From assembly GCF_021130785.1 (NCBI RefSeq), contig NW_025776843.1, positions 59,230-123,229 on the forward strand: a stretch of 64,000 nt of DNA. Direction: 5' to 3'. Below, piece by piece: positions 47,837 to 60,796 of the stretch; the stretch's first letter is position 1; every line of letters begins with the position of its first letter. Both the position numbers and the translations under genes were made by a program. The DNA is from Homalodisca vitripennis. Taxonomy: Eukaryota > Arthropoda > Insecta > Hemiptera > Cicadellidae. The notes beneath the pieces are model-generated. The model had not been told where the DNA came from. It was given only the letters and a program-made list of their open reading frames with translations, and searched no databases.

Positions 47837-49795
47837 AACCCAGACACTTCAATTTATAAACGCGACGGTATACAAAGGTGTTTGACATATACGCTCAAAG
47901 CTTATGTCCGCTACCTATTTAAACATAGGTTGAACGTTAGTACGTTTCATTTTGAAATACTCTATACCACTTCCATTAGTATCCTTTGCGGCCAGGGAGA
48001 TCCAATTAACTGATTACCAACAAACAACACCGACTTAGAGGCCCTAGGACTAATCCCACAGAGTTTTATCCACATTAGATTAATGGATTCTTTAAATCAA
48101 TATCTGTTTTGTAGAACCGCAAAGATTGTAAACCTTTAAACCACCGATAGTCTTGTGCTATCATGAAAACTGTTTATACCCATACCTAGTAAAGTATTAA
48201 ACTAACCAATTAAATGTTCAATGTTCAAATTTTCATAAATTAATGATTACTAACGGAGCCCAAATATTCTAATTCTTTAAATTTAGAAATCTCAGAATAT
48301 TTTACTTTCAAAATTATCTTTTTATCTTTTAGCAGAAAACATTTTTAAACTTTGTAATATGGAGCAAGGACTCATGTAAACTAGCCAAGTATAATCTTCC
48401 TGAAACAAAACATCCTTGAATATCTTAATAATTATAATTATGCCATACATAGATTTGGGCTTGTGGCAAAATTGAAAAAATACCAGTTTGTTTCATCTTT
48501 AAATTAAAATCATTTTTATTGATTAGCAAAAACAGGGTTTTTTAAATTATTATTTTTTTTCCAATAAAACAAAGGAAGTAAGTCTCGCAATGTTCCTTTT
48601 TGGTGAGGCACTAGTTATAATAAATAGTAATAATCAAAAAGAAAAAAATTAAAAAAACTCAAAAGACTATTATAATAAAAACCCTAATTAAAAATTTAAA
48701 GTTTTTCAAAAATTAAAATTTCCACAACCGATAATAATTACTAAAAATAAATCATACACTTCTAATTTTTTCAAAAAGAATTCTGACCGTTTTATGCTAT
48801 TTTCATATCATACACAAAATTGCAATTTAATAATTATATTAATAAACATTCAAGGCAGGTTTGAATTATATTCATGTTTACTTTTATTTTAGTAATTAAA
48901 ATTTACCGTTCTACTGTAATTAAATTGCCTTTCTTTCCCCAGGAAAAAGATTTAGAATTGATTAACTTATCCTATATGTTGACGGTATTTCACTTGGCAA
49001 ATATATATATATGTTTCTAATTATTGTAAATACTTAATAAAAAAAAATTTTTATGCCAGTAATTTTAGAATTGCTGAACTGGAGACACAAGGTGAATACC
49101 ATACAAATGACAGAATTTATGGTAACAGAATCTCCCACACATATTCCCAACTAAAAAACATAATAATACGCATAAGTCTAAAATTATTAATGGTATAACT
49201 AAATTTTTAATATTAAGAATACTTTTTTTTTTTAAAAAAACAAAAGGTGCATGGGGAAGTGCACCTGAATATTTTTTTCGAAATTAAAAATAACGCCTAT
49301 AGCAAATTATTCAGTTGGCAAAGGAAAGATTACTATTTCTGTCTATCACATTAAACTAAGAGCTATATAGGCTACATGAAAATTTTGTATACATTTATTA
49401 TTGCCTGTATTGGAAAGTGCCATTCATACATTGATTTTTGTGATTCCTGAATTTTTGTTTTGTTATTATCAAATTGTCTATTACATGTTCTCAGCCTAAG
49501 TGTTTACTATCGCGTGAAATTAAACATACCTTTCCGTGGCTATAGGCTACTATGGACGGCATATCCGTTCGAAACGTGGAGAGGCCCGGTAGGTTCCTCC
49601 AAGTTAAGTAGTTGTAAATACGTTATGTCAAATACAGTAATGTAATACAATATTGTTTTTCAATTCCATCATTGAAGCTATTAGAAAGACTCTAATAATC
49701 ATGTCTGCTTTTCCCCTCCCCCACCCTCGATCTGTGCGTGAGTAGGGTGGAGTATCGGGGCACGCGGAACCCGGGGTAAACTTGTGGGGCAATGA
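47837..49795. other. AT-rich non-coding sequence
   Basis: No supported gene. Runs of A or T with indel-like variation are common. Confidence 0.4.
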
Positions 49796-50125
49796 GGAGT
49801 TGACGACAGTCCTAGTCCCTATGGCAGCACAGAAAAGTGTGCCGGTGGCCGCTGGGCTAACTACATAATACTGTTGGCCTTTGTTGTCGAGGCGCTACAG
49901 CAGGTGACATCAACAGAGTACAAATTGGACCGGTACGTACACGATGAGGCCACAAATATGCTCACCGTTACTGATCCTTTGGGATTAAGAAACTTTACTG
50001 TTGAGGTGCTTCTAGCATATCATCATTCCCTCTTGTCACGGATGTATATAGCACTTATCCGACAGCTTTGTAAACAATATAAAAGTAAATTTAAAGAGAG
50101 ATTTAGGATTTTACCTTATAGTCAA
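49796..50125 (+). CDS. unrecognised ORF, possible exon
   Basis: A frame of 110 codons is open from the stop at 49793 to a stop at 50135. It stands out because its surroundings at 49710-49960 are much less AT-rich than the rest of this region and its composition is protein-like: STEKCAGGRWANYIILLAF, EALQQVTSTEYKLDRYV, DPLGLRNFTVEVLLAY, KERFRILPYSQ. There is no ATG near the start, so it would have to be an internal exon or fragment. CAAGTAAGTTT at 50123-50133 fits a splice donor after the CAA codon in phase 0, and GTTGTCGAG or CAACAG sites upstream could serve as acceptors. No domain is recognised. It may be a repeat fragment. Confidence 0.3.
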
Positions 50126-50137
50126 GTAAGTTTATAG

Positions 50138-52380
50138 TTCTAGAGCAAATCAGATCCTTGCCCCTCATTCCTCTCTCATAAGATTAATATACGACAAGTA
50201 TTTATGGAATTATTGTTTGTATTCGTAAATATAACTGTTTGAAGAGGCGTTGAATAATAGCCATTTCTCTTTGATTATTAAACAATTACTAAAGTGTATT
50301 TCTTCAATAGAGAGTAGATAGTAATTAATTATATTATTGGGTTAATCTCCTGGTCCTACCCGAAAATCCTTATTACTTATAGGAATCGAGAAATACCTCA
50401 ATATACGTTACTTGACTTTCTTGATGTTTTACTTTTAGTATTTTTTTTCACATAACGAAATTATCTGGTTTTACACACCTGTAGCCTAACATTTTGGTTC
50501 TAAGTTATTTTTTTCTGATGCCAATGTTCTAGTCGTTTTCTCTGTATGTCATGTTGATTTACCTTAAGAAAATAATATACACCGCTTTTTTCTCATTTTG
50601 CTTTCGAAATTTTGTTTTATCAACATTCGTCTAACTATTCGAGTGTTGCAATTCTCCACTTTCCCGATATATGAAATTGGTGTTATACTAACTTCCGACC
50701 TGGCCGCGCTTACTATTCTGTTTTCTAATAAGATTCGTGCTTTTAATGCTAAATATATCTGCCAAATTCTAAAATCATTCTCAACATTATGTGCCATAAA
50801 ACTGGTAAACATGTGCGAAAAATAATTCATATAGAAAAAGCAAGACCACCCGTATGCAGGGTGGTTAGAAACCTTTCGTAACCGGCCTAATTTCATCATG
50901 GATTATCCCTTTTCCTCTACAGTCTGAAGAAAAGATTATTATCATATGTTTATTAAAACTTCTTTAGTAAACTTTTCAATTACGATTGTACAAACAAAAT
51001 GATTGTGATGCATTGTAGCTACGAGTAATTGGTGGTAACACTAAACTTAAATAGTTTATTATTTATGGATTAACAACAGTCTTGAGAATTTAAAACTATG
51101 ATACCTAAATATCTTGTTTACAAATGTACAGTCTAAAACGAATTAAAAAGATGCCTGACATCTGGGTTCTCAGTGTAAACATTTCATAAACAAATCTGGA
51201 AATATATTTTCTGCTTACAAAGGAGTGCTATGCGTATTTGAGAAGGTTAACGCATATACCAAAGTTAATAATCCTATGTAATTCAGGAAGTTGGGACAAG
51301 GCATAAATAATTTTTTTTATATAACATTTTTTATTGGCCTTTATCTTTACTTCCACTGTGAGCATACCGGAGCCACATTTAACAAGCACAGAACTACAAC
51401 GGGTGTTTGGTTACTACGGATATAAGGTGATGGTATGATTGGTTGGTGTTTACTGAATGTGTATTAGGCTGAACGCCAACGCAATAAGTAAGCAAAAGAC
51501 AAAGCAGCTGTTTTCCTTTATTAGATTTTAACTTTTGTTTGATAAATTATTGCTAGTGAACTTCCCGAATTATAGTTCAGAAAGTTATATTGGCTATTAC
51601 AAATGGCTATTTCCCAATATAACAGCGTCCATTTTATTCTGCTACAAGAGATACAATGATTTACTTTGGAGAATCTTTAACTCGTAATTTTAATAATGCA
51701 ACATCCATTGTAATCAGCAACACGAGAATAAGAATAACAAATATAAATAAAGCAGGGTTTTAACCATAACATTAAAATAGTTAATTGAGCGTGTTTAAAA
51801 TAATGTAGTTAATCAAAAAGCGTGTTCTAAGATCTATTTCATAAAATTTATTTGCAAATTAAATAATCCTTATGAATGAAAGTTACAATTTTGTATTAGT
51901 CTGCTCACACTATTTAGAAATATGCATTCAGTACGTTGTTTTTCAATATTGTAATATCAAAATAACATAATGAAGTATAACTAGTGGTTCTGCAACCCCT
52001 CAAAGAATTAAATTTGTAATTTCCATCCTGACCAGCATCTGATGAAGTATGCCCCTTCATCCCTTAGAAGGGCGTTCATAAGGCGCAAAAGTGGAGAGAG
52101 ACACTTACACACATATTGTCTATTGAGTGTGTATCCTCGATGGTTGTCCTGTTTCTTTTAAGGAAATATAGTATATTCAGTCCCCTTAGAAACTAAGTTA
52201 ATACGAATAAAATGTGTTAATTTGTCTTATTGTTACACTAGATATTTAGTTAAACTTTTAGGTATTGTCCAATTATATATTAAAAACTTCACAATATAAA
52301 TCTACATCATAATATCAAATTAAAACAATGATTTGTCAGAGAAAATTCGTATATAAAAATAATGGCGTCTAAAGATATTT
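50138..52380. other. AT-rich non-coding sequence
   Basis: Overlapping opposite-strand frames at 50564-50899 have no domain. CCCCTTCATCCCTTAGAAGGG near 52052-52072 is a short palindromic stretch that may be part of an old transposon. Confidence 0.4.
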
Positions 52381-52460
52381 ATTGGCTGGGAGGTCTGAAA
52401 AAATGTATTTTGTCTGTCTGCGTCTGCACGATATCTCGAAAATAAACATATTTGCAGGAC
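52381..52460. repeat. dispersed repeat with TCTGCACGATATC core, copy 2
   Basis: Matches 27020-27085; here the sequence reads AGGTCTGAAAAAATGTATTT, then CTGCGTCTGCACGATATCTC. A short tandem TCTG expansion precedes the core. Confidence 0.6.
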
Positions 52461-55400
52461 TTGAAATATTTAAAATGATTCATTTTTCTATATCAGAATA
52501 AACTATTTTTAATTACGGTGTCGTGGAACCCCATGGGAATTTGTCAGAGCGTTTTACCAAAGTATTTACACTGATCTTATACGTAGCCTATGTAACCCTA
52601 ACTACAATCAAAACTTGTGATCATTTATCACATCTAGATAAAATGAGGAAAAAATAGGTCTGTAGTATAAACGTAAAGGTAAAAATTTTATAGCTCTAAA
52701 TTTAGCCAAATATCATTTATTTATCTATAATTAGTTAAAGATGAGTCAAAGTTAACTTTTTAATTATTCATACATCTATAAAAAATAAATTCAATTAAGG
52801 GTTAGAAACCCAAGTAAGGATTGGTGTACAATATTTCCTTTCCATTTGTGTTTAACATAAGCAAACAATGAAATGTAGCTCTGTTTGACCTTGCTATATT
52901 ACTACAAAAGAGAAACAATATTCCGTGGAGAGTTCTTGACACCGTCTCTGCACGTTTATGTTTCTTGTTATATTCAAAAACCTTATCAATCAACTCAATT
53001 ATTAGCTACATTGCATTATCTTTCATAATGCTTTATCTTTAGTAAAATAATGTACAATTTTTTAAATGCTATGAACGAAATAATACAACTTCAGCTAAGC
53101 GGGTTTATTATCTAAAAATAGAATGACTTGTTGTATAATATAACAAAGAATATCAACAAGATAACAATACATTATTATTTAATTAAATATTTGAATAAAT
53201 TTAAAAAGTAAGGCCTTAATAACCTTTTGGTATTGGACTGCTCAAGTGCAATTTAACACTGATAATATTCTTTTACATAATTTAGCGGAATATTATACTC
53301 ATCATATTATACCTGGTAATTAGACAAAGGGAACAGCTAAACGTTTTGTAAATTAACTATTAATAGCACACACACCCCCTCATTAATATAAAATAAAAAT
53401 AATAGCTTTTAAATCACGAACTTATAATAATAAACAGTTTCACTAAAACATATTTCAAGATAAGGGTTTTTACACATACTTGAAAAACTAATTGTCATAT
53501 AGTACCGTCGGCACAAACATGGTACAAAGCGTTTCACTTAAAGCAATTACAAACTTAATTTGGTTGTTGTTGTAGGCTCTGTGATACTAGATAATTATTT
53601 TTACTGTAACACCGCTTCATAAATATACATTTTCAGACCTTTTATTCCTTAACAATTAATTAGAAATCAAAAATATTCTTTTTGGGATTAATACACAAAA
53701 CAATATTTCAAATGTAATATGACACAACCTTAAACAACAAATCGGATATTTGTAATAAATGTTTGGTTTTTAGTACAACACAGACATACTCAACGTCATA
53801 ATAGTCTATCTGAGTGTCTGTGTTACTACCTGAGAAAATAATTTTATATTAATTCAGCAGAATATTTTTCCTAAAACATGTTGAACTCTTAGGAATATAA
53901 GTTTCATAACTTGTATTTACAACATATAAACTATTTTACCAAAATTTGTCTGAGGACTACAGTCATATAGTAATCAAATTTATGTATTTGAGACATAAAT
54001 ACAAACCTTTTTATCTTGAAATATAAAGTAAATCCTAAAATAATTTAAATAAAATTAAATTAGTAATATAATTTACAAAAATAGAGTCTAAAACATTTTT
54101 CCCATAACAATGGTTAACTACATACTCGCTAACATAAGAGCGTAATAAATCGTACCTCTATGCACGTCCCATATGGCTAGAGTCCGTCCAAATGAAATCG
54201 CAATACTGTGGAAATTTCCAATCCTATACTTGTAAAAGATTGGGTAATAAGCAAAGTTCGTAGCAGATACTAATTTTAAAGAACGTAATGGTTATATACA
54301 ACGCGACTCGTGTTTTGAACACATTATATAAAACTCTTGAGTATAAAATAAATTATATTTAGTATTGACTTCTTAATAATTTACAAAGTTTTGAGTACGT
54401 CAGAACACTGTTTCAACGTAATAGTTTCGCTTAAGGTCGACAACTCTCTTATAAACAGTCAAACGGCAATCTGTTATTGTAACAGAGTGACAGATCACTT
54501 ATTACGGAACTCAATTCTTCATCAAAGAAGAATGAAGTTTTTGCAAATAATTCAGCTATAAATTAAATTAAATTGTCTTTATATAAGTAACTCTTTAGTA
54601 ATACACGTAAAACAATGACGTTACATGAACAATTTATCAAGTCCGAAACGAACTTTTTTCTTGAGCTATTCTATCATGAAAGCAGATACAAATCAAGATA
54701 GAGAGACTACAGAAGAAACATTATGCCAAAAAATCATAGTTGGGTCATACCTATAGCAAAGTATTTAAAAATAGTATATGTTTACGGTCAAAATATTACA
54801 GTCTAGTTTTAGTCTTTGTTATGGTGATCCAAATTCCATGGAAGGGACATAAATGTTTGTTTGTATAGATTTAAAGATCTATGTTAAAAAGTTGGGTATA
54901 AAAGTATTTTGATTTCAGCAGCACTCCTTTGTTTTTTTAGTAATCCCCCTAGCTCCACCCTGAGCCTTTATTATTTGAACATTCCAAACCTAATGGTCAA
55001 AAAATAAGAATGTACGTGTAATCATGGTAGAGGATATCTCAAGAAAACGCTTTTCAATTAAAAATTTATTTATACATATACAAGATAAGTTCTATGATTT
55101 AGTACTGTTTGTGCCAATTTCGTTACTATTATAATAGTCGTTCGTCCGAACTGGTCCGCAGTATAAATCTCGACAGTAAAATGAGCCGTATATTTACATT
55201 TGCATGCAACCAAACGAAAGCCCATTACAACGCAAGCAGTGTAGGCGTATTCCCCTATCTTAGTCATATTGTGTAAGTTAAATAAACCGATACTACAATA
55301 CGGATCCTAAATAGCGTTACGAAAAATTATAGCGTCAAATGGTGGAAAAAGAACAAATGAACGGACTGCCTTTTTAATTTCATAAAACTAGAATGAAATA

Positions 55401-55949
55401 ACCTCTGGCAAATAAAAAACCTAGTATATAGTCCTGAAGAGTTCCCCCTAGAATACTTGTTTCAAGAGTTATCCCCCAACCACAACAGATGATAGGAAGA
55501 CGGAAATTTTTTTACCTTATGACTCAAAAACATACTAGAGATCTTCCACCCATGGTACATTTATTTCAAATTAAAACACAGGTGGATGGGAAACAGGAAA
55601 ACGATAAGTATTTCAAGAAGGAGAACGATTTTGAGATCACACTCTAAATAATTAACTATTCAAAATAAAAAGATCTAAGATACAAGTATCTAGGCTAAAC
55701 TATAAACATTTCAATAAACCAACAAAAACCCACATACTATCTAAAATATTAACAAACAACTAAAATATATTTTTTATACTGATTAAAGGTCGTGATAGAT
55801 CCAAAATAATTTGTTCAGTAGCATAATCCAAGCGTGAATATAATTCATAAAGTAAGTTCTTTCATCTCAGTAAAATGGACGGACAAAGTGGAGGACGTCT
55901 TCTTACCTCACAAGGTAATTATATTAATTATTACGGTTTATGTGCAGAG
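52461..55949. other. AT-rich non-coding sequence
   Basis: About 3.5 kb with no supported gene or repeat; short frames at 52802-52993 and 55070-55267 have no recognised domain. Confidence 0.4.
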
Positions 55950-56075
55950 GGTTTTCACAAAGGATAGCCCCACGGTTCATTCGCAAAAAGGGGGGTGCTC
56001 GTGACTTTTATTGGGGTACCTACGTTGAAAACCAAACGTTCCTCTCAGTTACTTTTACTCTTATAGAGACTTTAA
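55950..56075. repeat. dispersed repeat, copy 2
   Basis: Direct-orientation partner of 7553-7676. It lies about 190 bp before a satellite-related element, and copy 1 also lies near satellite DNA, so the two repeat families may travel together. Confidence 0.7.
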
Positions 56076-56257
56076 TGTCGACGCTATTGTAATGCATAAT
56101 TTATTTGGGTGTTTAAATATTTTAGTATCATTTTCACAATGCGGAGCTGATAAAATATTATACATAACCATCACTTACAAATACTATATAATATATAAAA
56201 TTTTTATTAATTGCAATAGGGCAATATTAATTTCAAAAAACATTGAATCGAAAAAAG

Positions 56258-56475
56258 TTTACATTGCTCCCCGGGACTCGAACCCGAACTTTCACTTTTT
56301 GCCGGTAAACACATTAGTGTTTATCATATTTAAAGAACTCAGTCTCCTCACATTGGACATAATTTTGTTCGCAGCTTTCCTCCTTTTTAAAAACCCCCCT
56401 CTAATACCCAACCCCAATCTCATCCGCTGCGTTACTCCTCACAGAACATCAAGTTTGTCTTTTCTCTTTTGTAAT
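56258..56475 (-). repeat. dispersed relative of the 190-bp satellite with tRNA B-box-like motif
   Basis: From GAACTTTCAC (56298) through CACATTGGACATAATTTTGT, CGCAGCTTTCCTCC, CTAATACCCAACCCCAATCT and GTTACTCCTCACAGAACATC, this copy follows one satellite unit in order. Just before it, on the minus strand, lies GTTCGGGTTCGAGTCCCGGG, which contains a perfect pol III B box (GGTTCGAGTCC). This suggests a tRNA-derived SINE of which the satellite monomer is a relative. The frame at 56092-56478 across it is not a gene. Confidence 0.6.
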
Positions 56476-58424
56476 TAAATAAGTACTCCTATTTAATTGT
56501 AACTAATTTAAAAAAATGTATTTGTATTTTTTTTATATCTCACAAAATTTATTAACATGGTCTAAATTTATACTTTCCAAACCGCTCAAGTTTATTAGAT
56601 GCGTTTTAATTCATAATATATCCAGGATAACGAATTACAACAAAACTCAAGATCACATTATATCTTCTCAACAATTATGTAAACTTAACAACATCTAACT
56701 AAAACACACTTCTCGAACTCACGCCAATTAAACTTGTTTTCAATGCCTTTGTCTCCTAGACTTACAAAAAATTTAATTAACAGGAAAATGGTTCAGAAAG
56801 TACTTAGAGAGTTTGCTTTTTCACATTTAACAAAGGGGGAATGTATTAATATGAACTAAAAATAAGAAAAAATATCTCAATGGCAATAAATTAAGCAAGT
56901 TCATTCATATGTTACTCGAGTTAAACACCACGATTAATAGTCTCTTCTTTCCTTTTTCCAAAAGTACACAGTATATATTTTGTTAAAATGAAAAGACTCT
57001 ATTTCCTAAAATATAATCGATAGTTTACTAGAAATTCTTAAATCGAATTATATTTTCTAATAATAAAATAAAAAAGGGCCGGCGATTTTGATTCAGTAAC
57101 GAAAATTTTAAGGAATAGAAGCAAACAGAATATTGTAATGAGGTATGGCAGTCTATAAATTTAATTTCAAATGATAATTAGACGTTTTAGGATTAAAATT
57201 TAATATCCTAAAAACTTCAACATATTATTTTTAATTTGTGACGTCACGCTAGTAGAAATTTTTTTTCCGTGCCATGTAATATCCTGAACTACTTACCTTA
57301 ATTACCTCTCCTCAAACCCATTGATCTATCAATTAATATTTTCCTCTTGCTTCAACGTACTTTTCACTAATTTTTCCTTTTTCCCTCTATTTTTATACCA
57401 TAGTTATTTTAAAGGGTTCTGCCACAATGACATTTATTTCAGGAACACTATGAATTTCTAAATAAATTAAATTGACTTTAAGGGTGAGGCGGTAGCCCCT
57501 ATCTTTGTAAATGTTAACAAGTGTACCATTATCTCAGAAACTAATGGACCACATCAACCTAAATTTTTTTTACAACATATATAGTTATTTAAGCACTACT
57601 CTACTGATTTTTTTGGTGCTTGTATCTTAAAAAATAAAATTTTTTTTTATGATTTTTTTTTCAAACCCAAAATTTATAAAATATCACACTTTTGGGGAAA
57701 TTTTAGAATTTATTTTTTTTAGGTACCTAAGTATAATAGGAGGCATCTCAAAAAACTACATAGTGGGTCCCAAAATAAGTCAAACCTATATAAATGTGTG
57801 TAAAAGTTTCAAGTTGATTGTTCCCAAGTAGTTTCTGAGAAAACGTTACCTTTGTGTGCAAAAACTGTTAAAAACAAGTAAATTTGCGGGAAATCGCAAA
57901 AAAACGAATAAAATGGGGAACCTATTTAGCTATGTTATATAATAAATTTTTACCGTAAATATGATATGTAATTTGGGTTTTTTAATAATTTAAAAAAGTG
58001 ATCTTTAAATTTTTTAATGAATAGCTAAAAAATTTTATGCTTTTATATATTTAAAAAAATTTATCTATATTTGGTGAAAAAATGTTGTATATCAAAAAGT
58101 AACGCGGATGCGGGTTTTAGGCCCAAATAGTCATAACGGAGTGTAAAGATAATACAAAATAAAATTTAAAAATTAGGCTTATATATTTCAAACCTTTTAT
58201 TGAGTTTAGAATACAATTTATAAGAGAGAAATAACAGAGAAAATTATGAAATAGAACTTATACCCCCAGCCAAACAATAGAGTAAACAATACCAAAATTT
58301 TTAAATATAAAAAAACATGCAATTGTAGTTACCGTAGCATTAGTGCAATTCCTGGGAGATCATATGCCAGGCTCCTCTTCAAAATCCTCCTCAATCCTTC
58401 TTTTTTAAAAAATTCCAGGTTTGT
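56476..58424. other. AT-rich DNA, possibly the flank of the Mutator-like element
   Basis: 57480-57900 has phrases such as ATCTCAGAAACTAATGGACC and TTTCTGAGAAAACGTTACC and may be the non-coding arm of the transposon whose transposase follows. No terminal inverted repeat could be paired with confidence. Confidence 0.35.
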
Positions 58425-60311
58425 CCTCCTTGCTTTTGGGGTTCTTGAAAGTCACTTATCGCACAATTTGCTCGCGCAGCTCGCTCGTGAGTCAAAACTT
58501 TATACATTGCGTTTCAATTGTCCTGTTTCCTTCCTCTTTTCCTTCTTTTCCGACCCTCGGGCTCTGCTCTCTTCCTCCCTCTTGGCTCTTGCAAGGTTCA
58601 ATGCCTACCTCTGCTCTAAGCATTTTTGCATTTGCTTATGTGCCATCATTAAAAGTAAGAAATGAGTCATCAAAGCACCAAACTCAAGTTGTGTCAATGT
58701 TCACAAAATCTATTTTTTGGCACTCTAGACCAGATGAACATTATTGTATGCTTTCATTTGGGGACATTCTGCGTCTTACCCGTGTAAAACATTTCGAGAA
58801 GGGGTCAGGATTTGCTAAAGCCTGAAAGATTTGGGGGTTTCAAGGCTAATCATTATAGCTGAAGGAATGCTGTTCTATGAGAATATGGCTCTATAGTGTG
58901 CTTTGAGCCTTTAGTTGTATTTTAACAACCATGTTTTTTTCTCCTGACGGGCAAAGGGGGCCATGCTGAGGATTGTCCGACCCGTCGAAACAGTTTAATG
59001 AAATATATGGGGCCCCCAAACCGCGCTTTGCCGTTCATGTTCTGTAGGTTTTATCAGTATTTTTCCTAAAAGCATTTCCAAAATAGGGGGTTTTTTGCAA
59101 ATTTTGATCAATATATGCATCTGTTTTAAGTCTATTCTTTCCACCTAGTTTGCCGCCATCAGAAAGTGTTACGCGCTTTTGAACTCTTTTTAAAAGTTTC
59201 CTTAGCCTAGACCCCATTCTCTTTTGAATATGGCCCCTATAACAACACCAGTTTCTGTATTTTCCACTTCCACCATTAGTTTTACTGTCTGCAATAGTTT
59301 TTTTTTTTGAAACTATTTGTATCTCTCCATCACCTAAATACTCTAAGTACCTAACATTATACTTATTTGACTGGATCGGTGATAAATACTAAGGCTCCAG
59401 CTGACTCCCATACCCTCCCGCTCGAGCCTTGATAATTTGCCGAACAAATAGCCTCCATGTTGTTGTTTTGTCTACAAACAAATTACAAAATTTAGAAACA
59501 CTTCTATGTCCATAACTTTTCCTAGTGTCAACACACTATGTAACAAGTAACAATTCCGTTTAGAGAGCTAAAGCCACGCCGTTGGGGCCCAAGTGCCATC
59601 AATAAGCCTACTTTTAAGTCGCGTTCGTTCTTACCTAGGTATTTATTTTCCTTCAACAGCCTATCATTCCACACATTTTTCATGGATTCATCCATTACCT
59701 GTTTTAAACCTTGTCTTTTAAAAATTTTAAAATTATATTCGAAAACGGTTTTGTTGGGAGGTTTGCGGAAAAGATTCATTACGCCACATAACATTTTGCC
59801 TGCAGCCATACCTTTCCCCGATAGACCACATTTTCCATACACTAGTCTAATATTTACATCAAATAGAGTCTTTTTTTTCTAAATTAATATTCCTAGAACA
59901 AAATTCATCTTATGTACATATTTTTAACAATGGCAAGACAATAAATCTCCATCTCAAAGCCCAGGCAAAATGTTGAGGCAACACGCACTTGTTAAAAAAC
60001 CCACTTTTCTTCAAAATTTTTTTAACAAAGTGATGGGAAACTAAAAAGTTGATCTGATAAAATTTGCATGTTAAATAAATTTTTCATTGTCAATAGTTTT
60101 CATCACTAAAATTTAACACACTGCATTATATTATCTATGTTTATTTTCTTGAAGAGCTTGACTGAGAAAAATGTGTTGACCATTTCAGGCCTAGGGGAAG
60201 ACGGCATCTTTTGACATCTCATTAGGGTTTAGGACGGCTTTGGTTTTTTTCTTTTCCTACCACCCAACTCCTTTACCGGGGTTAGCATAACTTACTTTTA
60301 ACACGAGGCAT
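58425..60311 (-). pseudogene. Mutator-like transposase domain protein (PF20700-type), broken
   Basis: Read on the minus strand, an ATG at 60311 starts MPRVKSK followed by a basic region (GGRKRKK with frame changes). Next come FDVNIRLVYGKCGLSGKGMAAGKMLCGVMNL (59750-59845), ERDLKVGLLMALGPQRRGFSSLNGIVT (59540-59620), YNVRYLEYLGDGE (59320-59360), and HIQKRMGSRLRKLLKRVQKRVTLSDGGKLGG then FGNAFRKNTDKT (59050-59235). Further on are a TGKTQN-like and a SRVPKN-like piece (58700-58790) and a basic R/K-rich tail (58510-58570). This order matches insect proteins named Mutator-like transposase domain-containing. In relatives the conserved DGTW precedes the KRGFSSLNG motif; here it reads ALGPQ after frame change. 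Stops and frameshifts occur throughout. Confidence 0.82.
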
Positions 60312-60564
60312 ATTTATACATAAACAATTTCTTGTAAGCACAAACTTAAATATAAATTTCTAACCTAACCACTCACAATATCCACATCATCCAAAGCACC
60401 AAAAACCACTAAGCAAAACAATAAACAAAAACAGTATAAAAGTCAGAAGCAGAACTCAAAAGCTGATGAAATTTAGAAGTTAGGGGTTTTCAGGCCTGCC
60501 AACACATACAAAAGCAAATTTATAGCACACTTTCCCCAAAATAATAATGGTCCATATGTATAAT
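60312..60564. other. non-coding sequence upstream of the transposase remnant
   Basis: AT-rich, no supported feature. Confidence 0.4.
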
Positions 60565-60718
60565 AGTACATGTGTGAAAAAACAAAAAGTAAAAAAAAAA
60601 AAAAAAAAAAAAAACAAAATATAAAAAAAAAAAAAATAGAAAAAAAAAAAAAAAAATGGGAATTTGAAAAAAAAAAAAAAAAACAAAAAAAAAAAGAAAA
60701 AAAGACAGAATAAAAAAC

Positions 60719-60760
<42 letters not shown>

Positions 60761-60796
60761 AAAAAAAAAAAACTGAAATAAAAAAAAAAAAAAACC
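60565..60796. repeat. A-rich low-complexity tract
   Basis: More than 200 bp made mostly of runs of 10-30 A with scattered C, G or T. The F-rich minus-strand frames here are artefacts. It could be an expanded poly(A) tail or an assembly error. Confidence 0.95.

Noticed and set aside
56265..56300. Functional tRNA gene
   Set aside because: Only a B-box/T-arm-like segment is present; no acceptor stem or anticodon arm can be formed, so a SINE or satellite relative is more likely.
58421..58825. 134-codon plus-strand ORF
   Set aside because: Antisense to the C-terminal part of the Mutator-like transposase remnant, which is supported by motif order on the minus strand.
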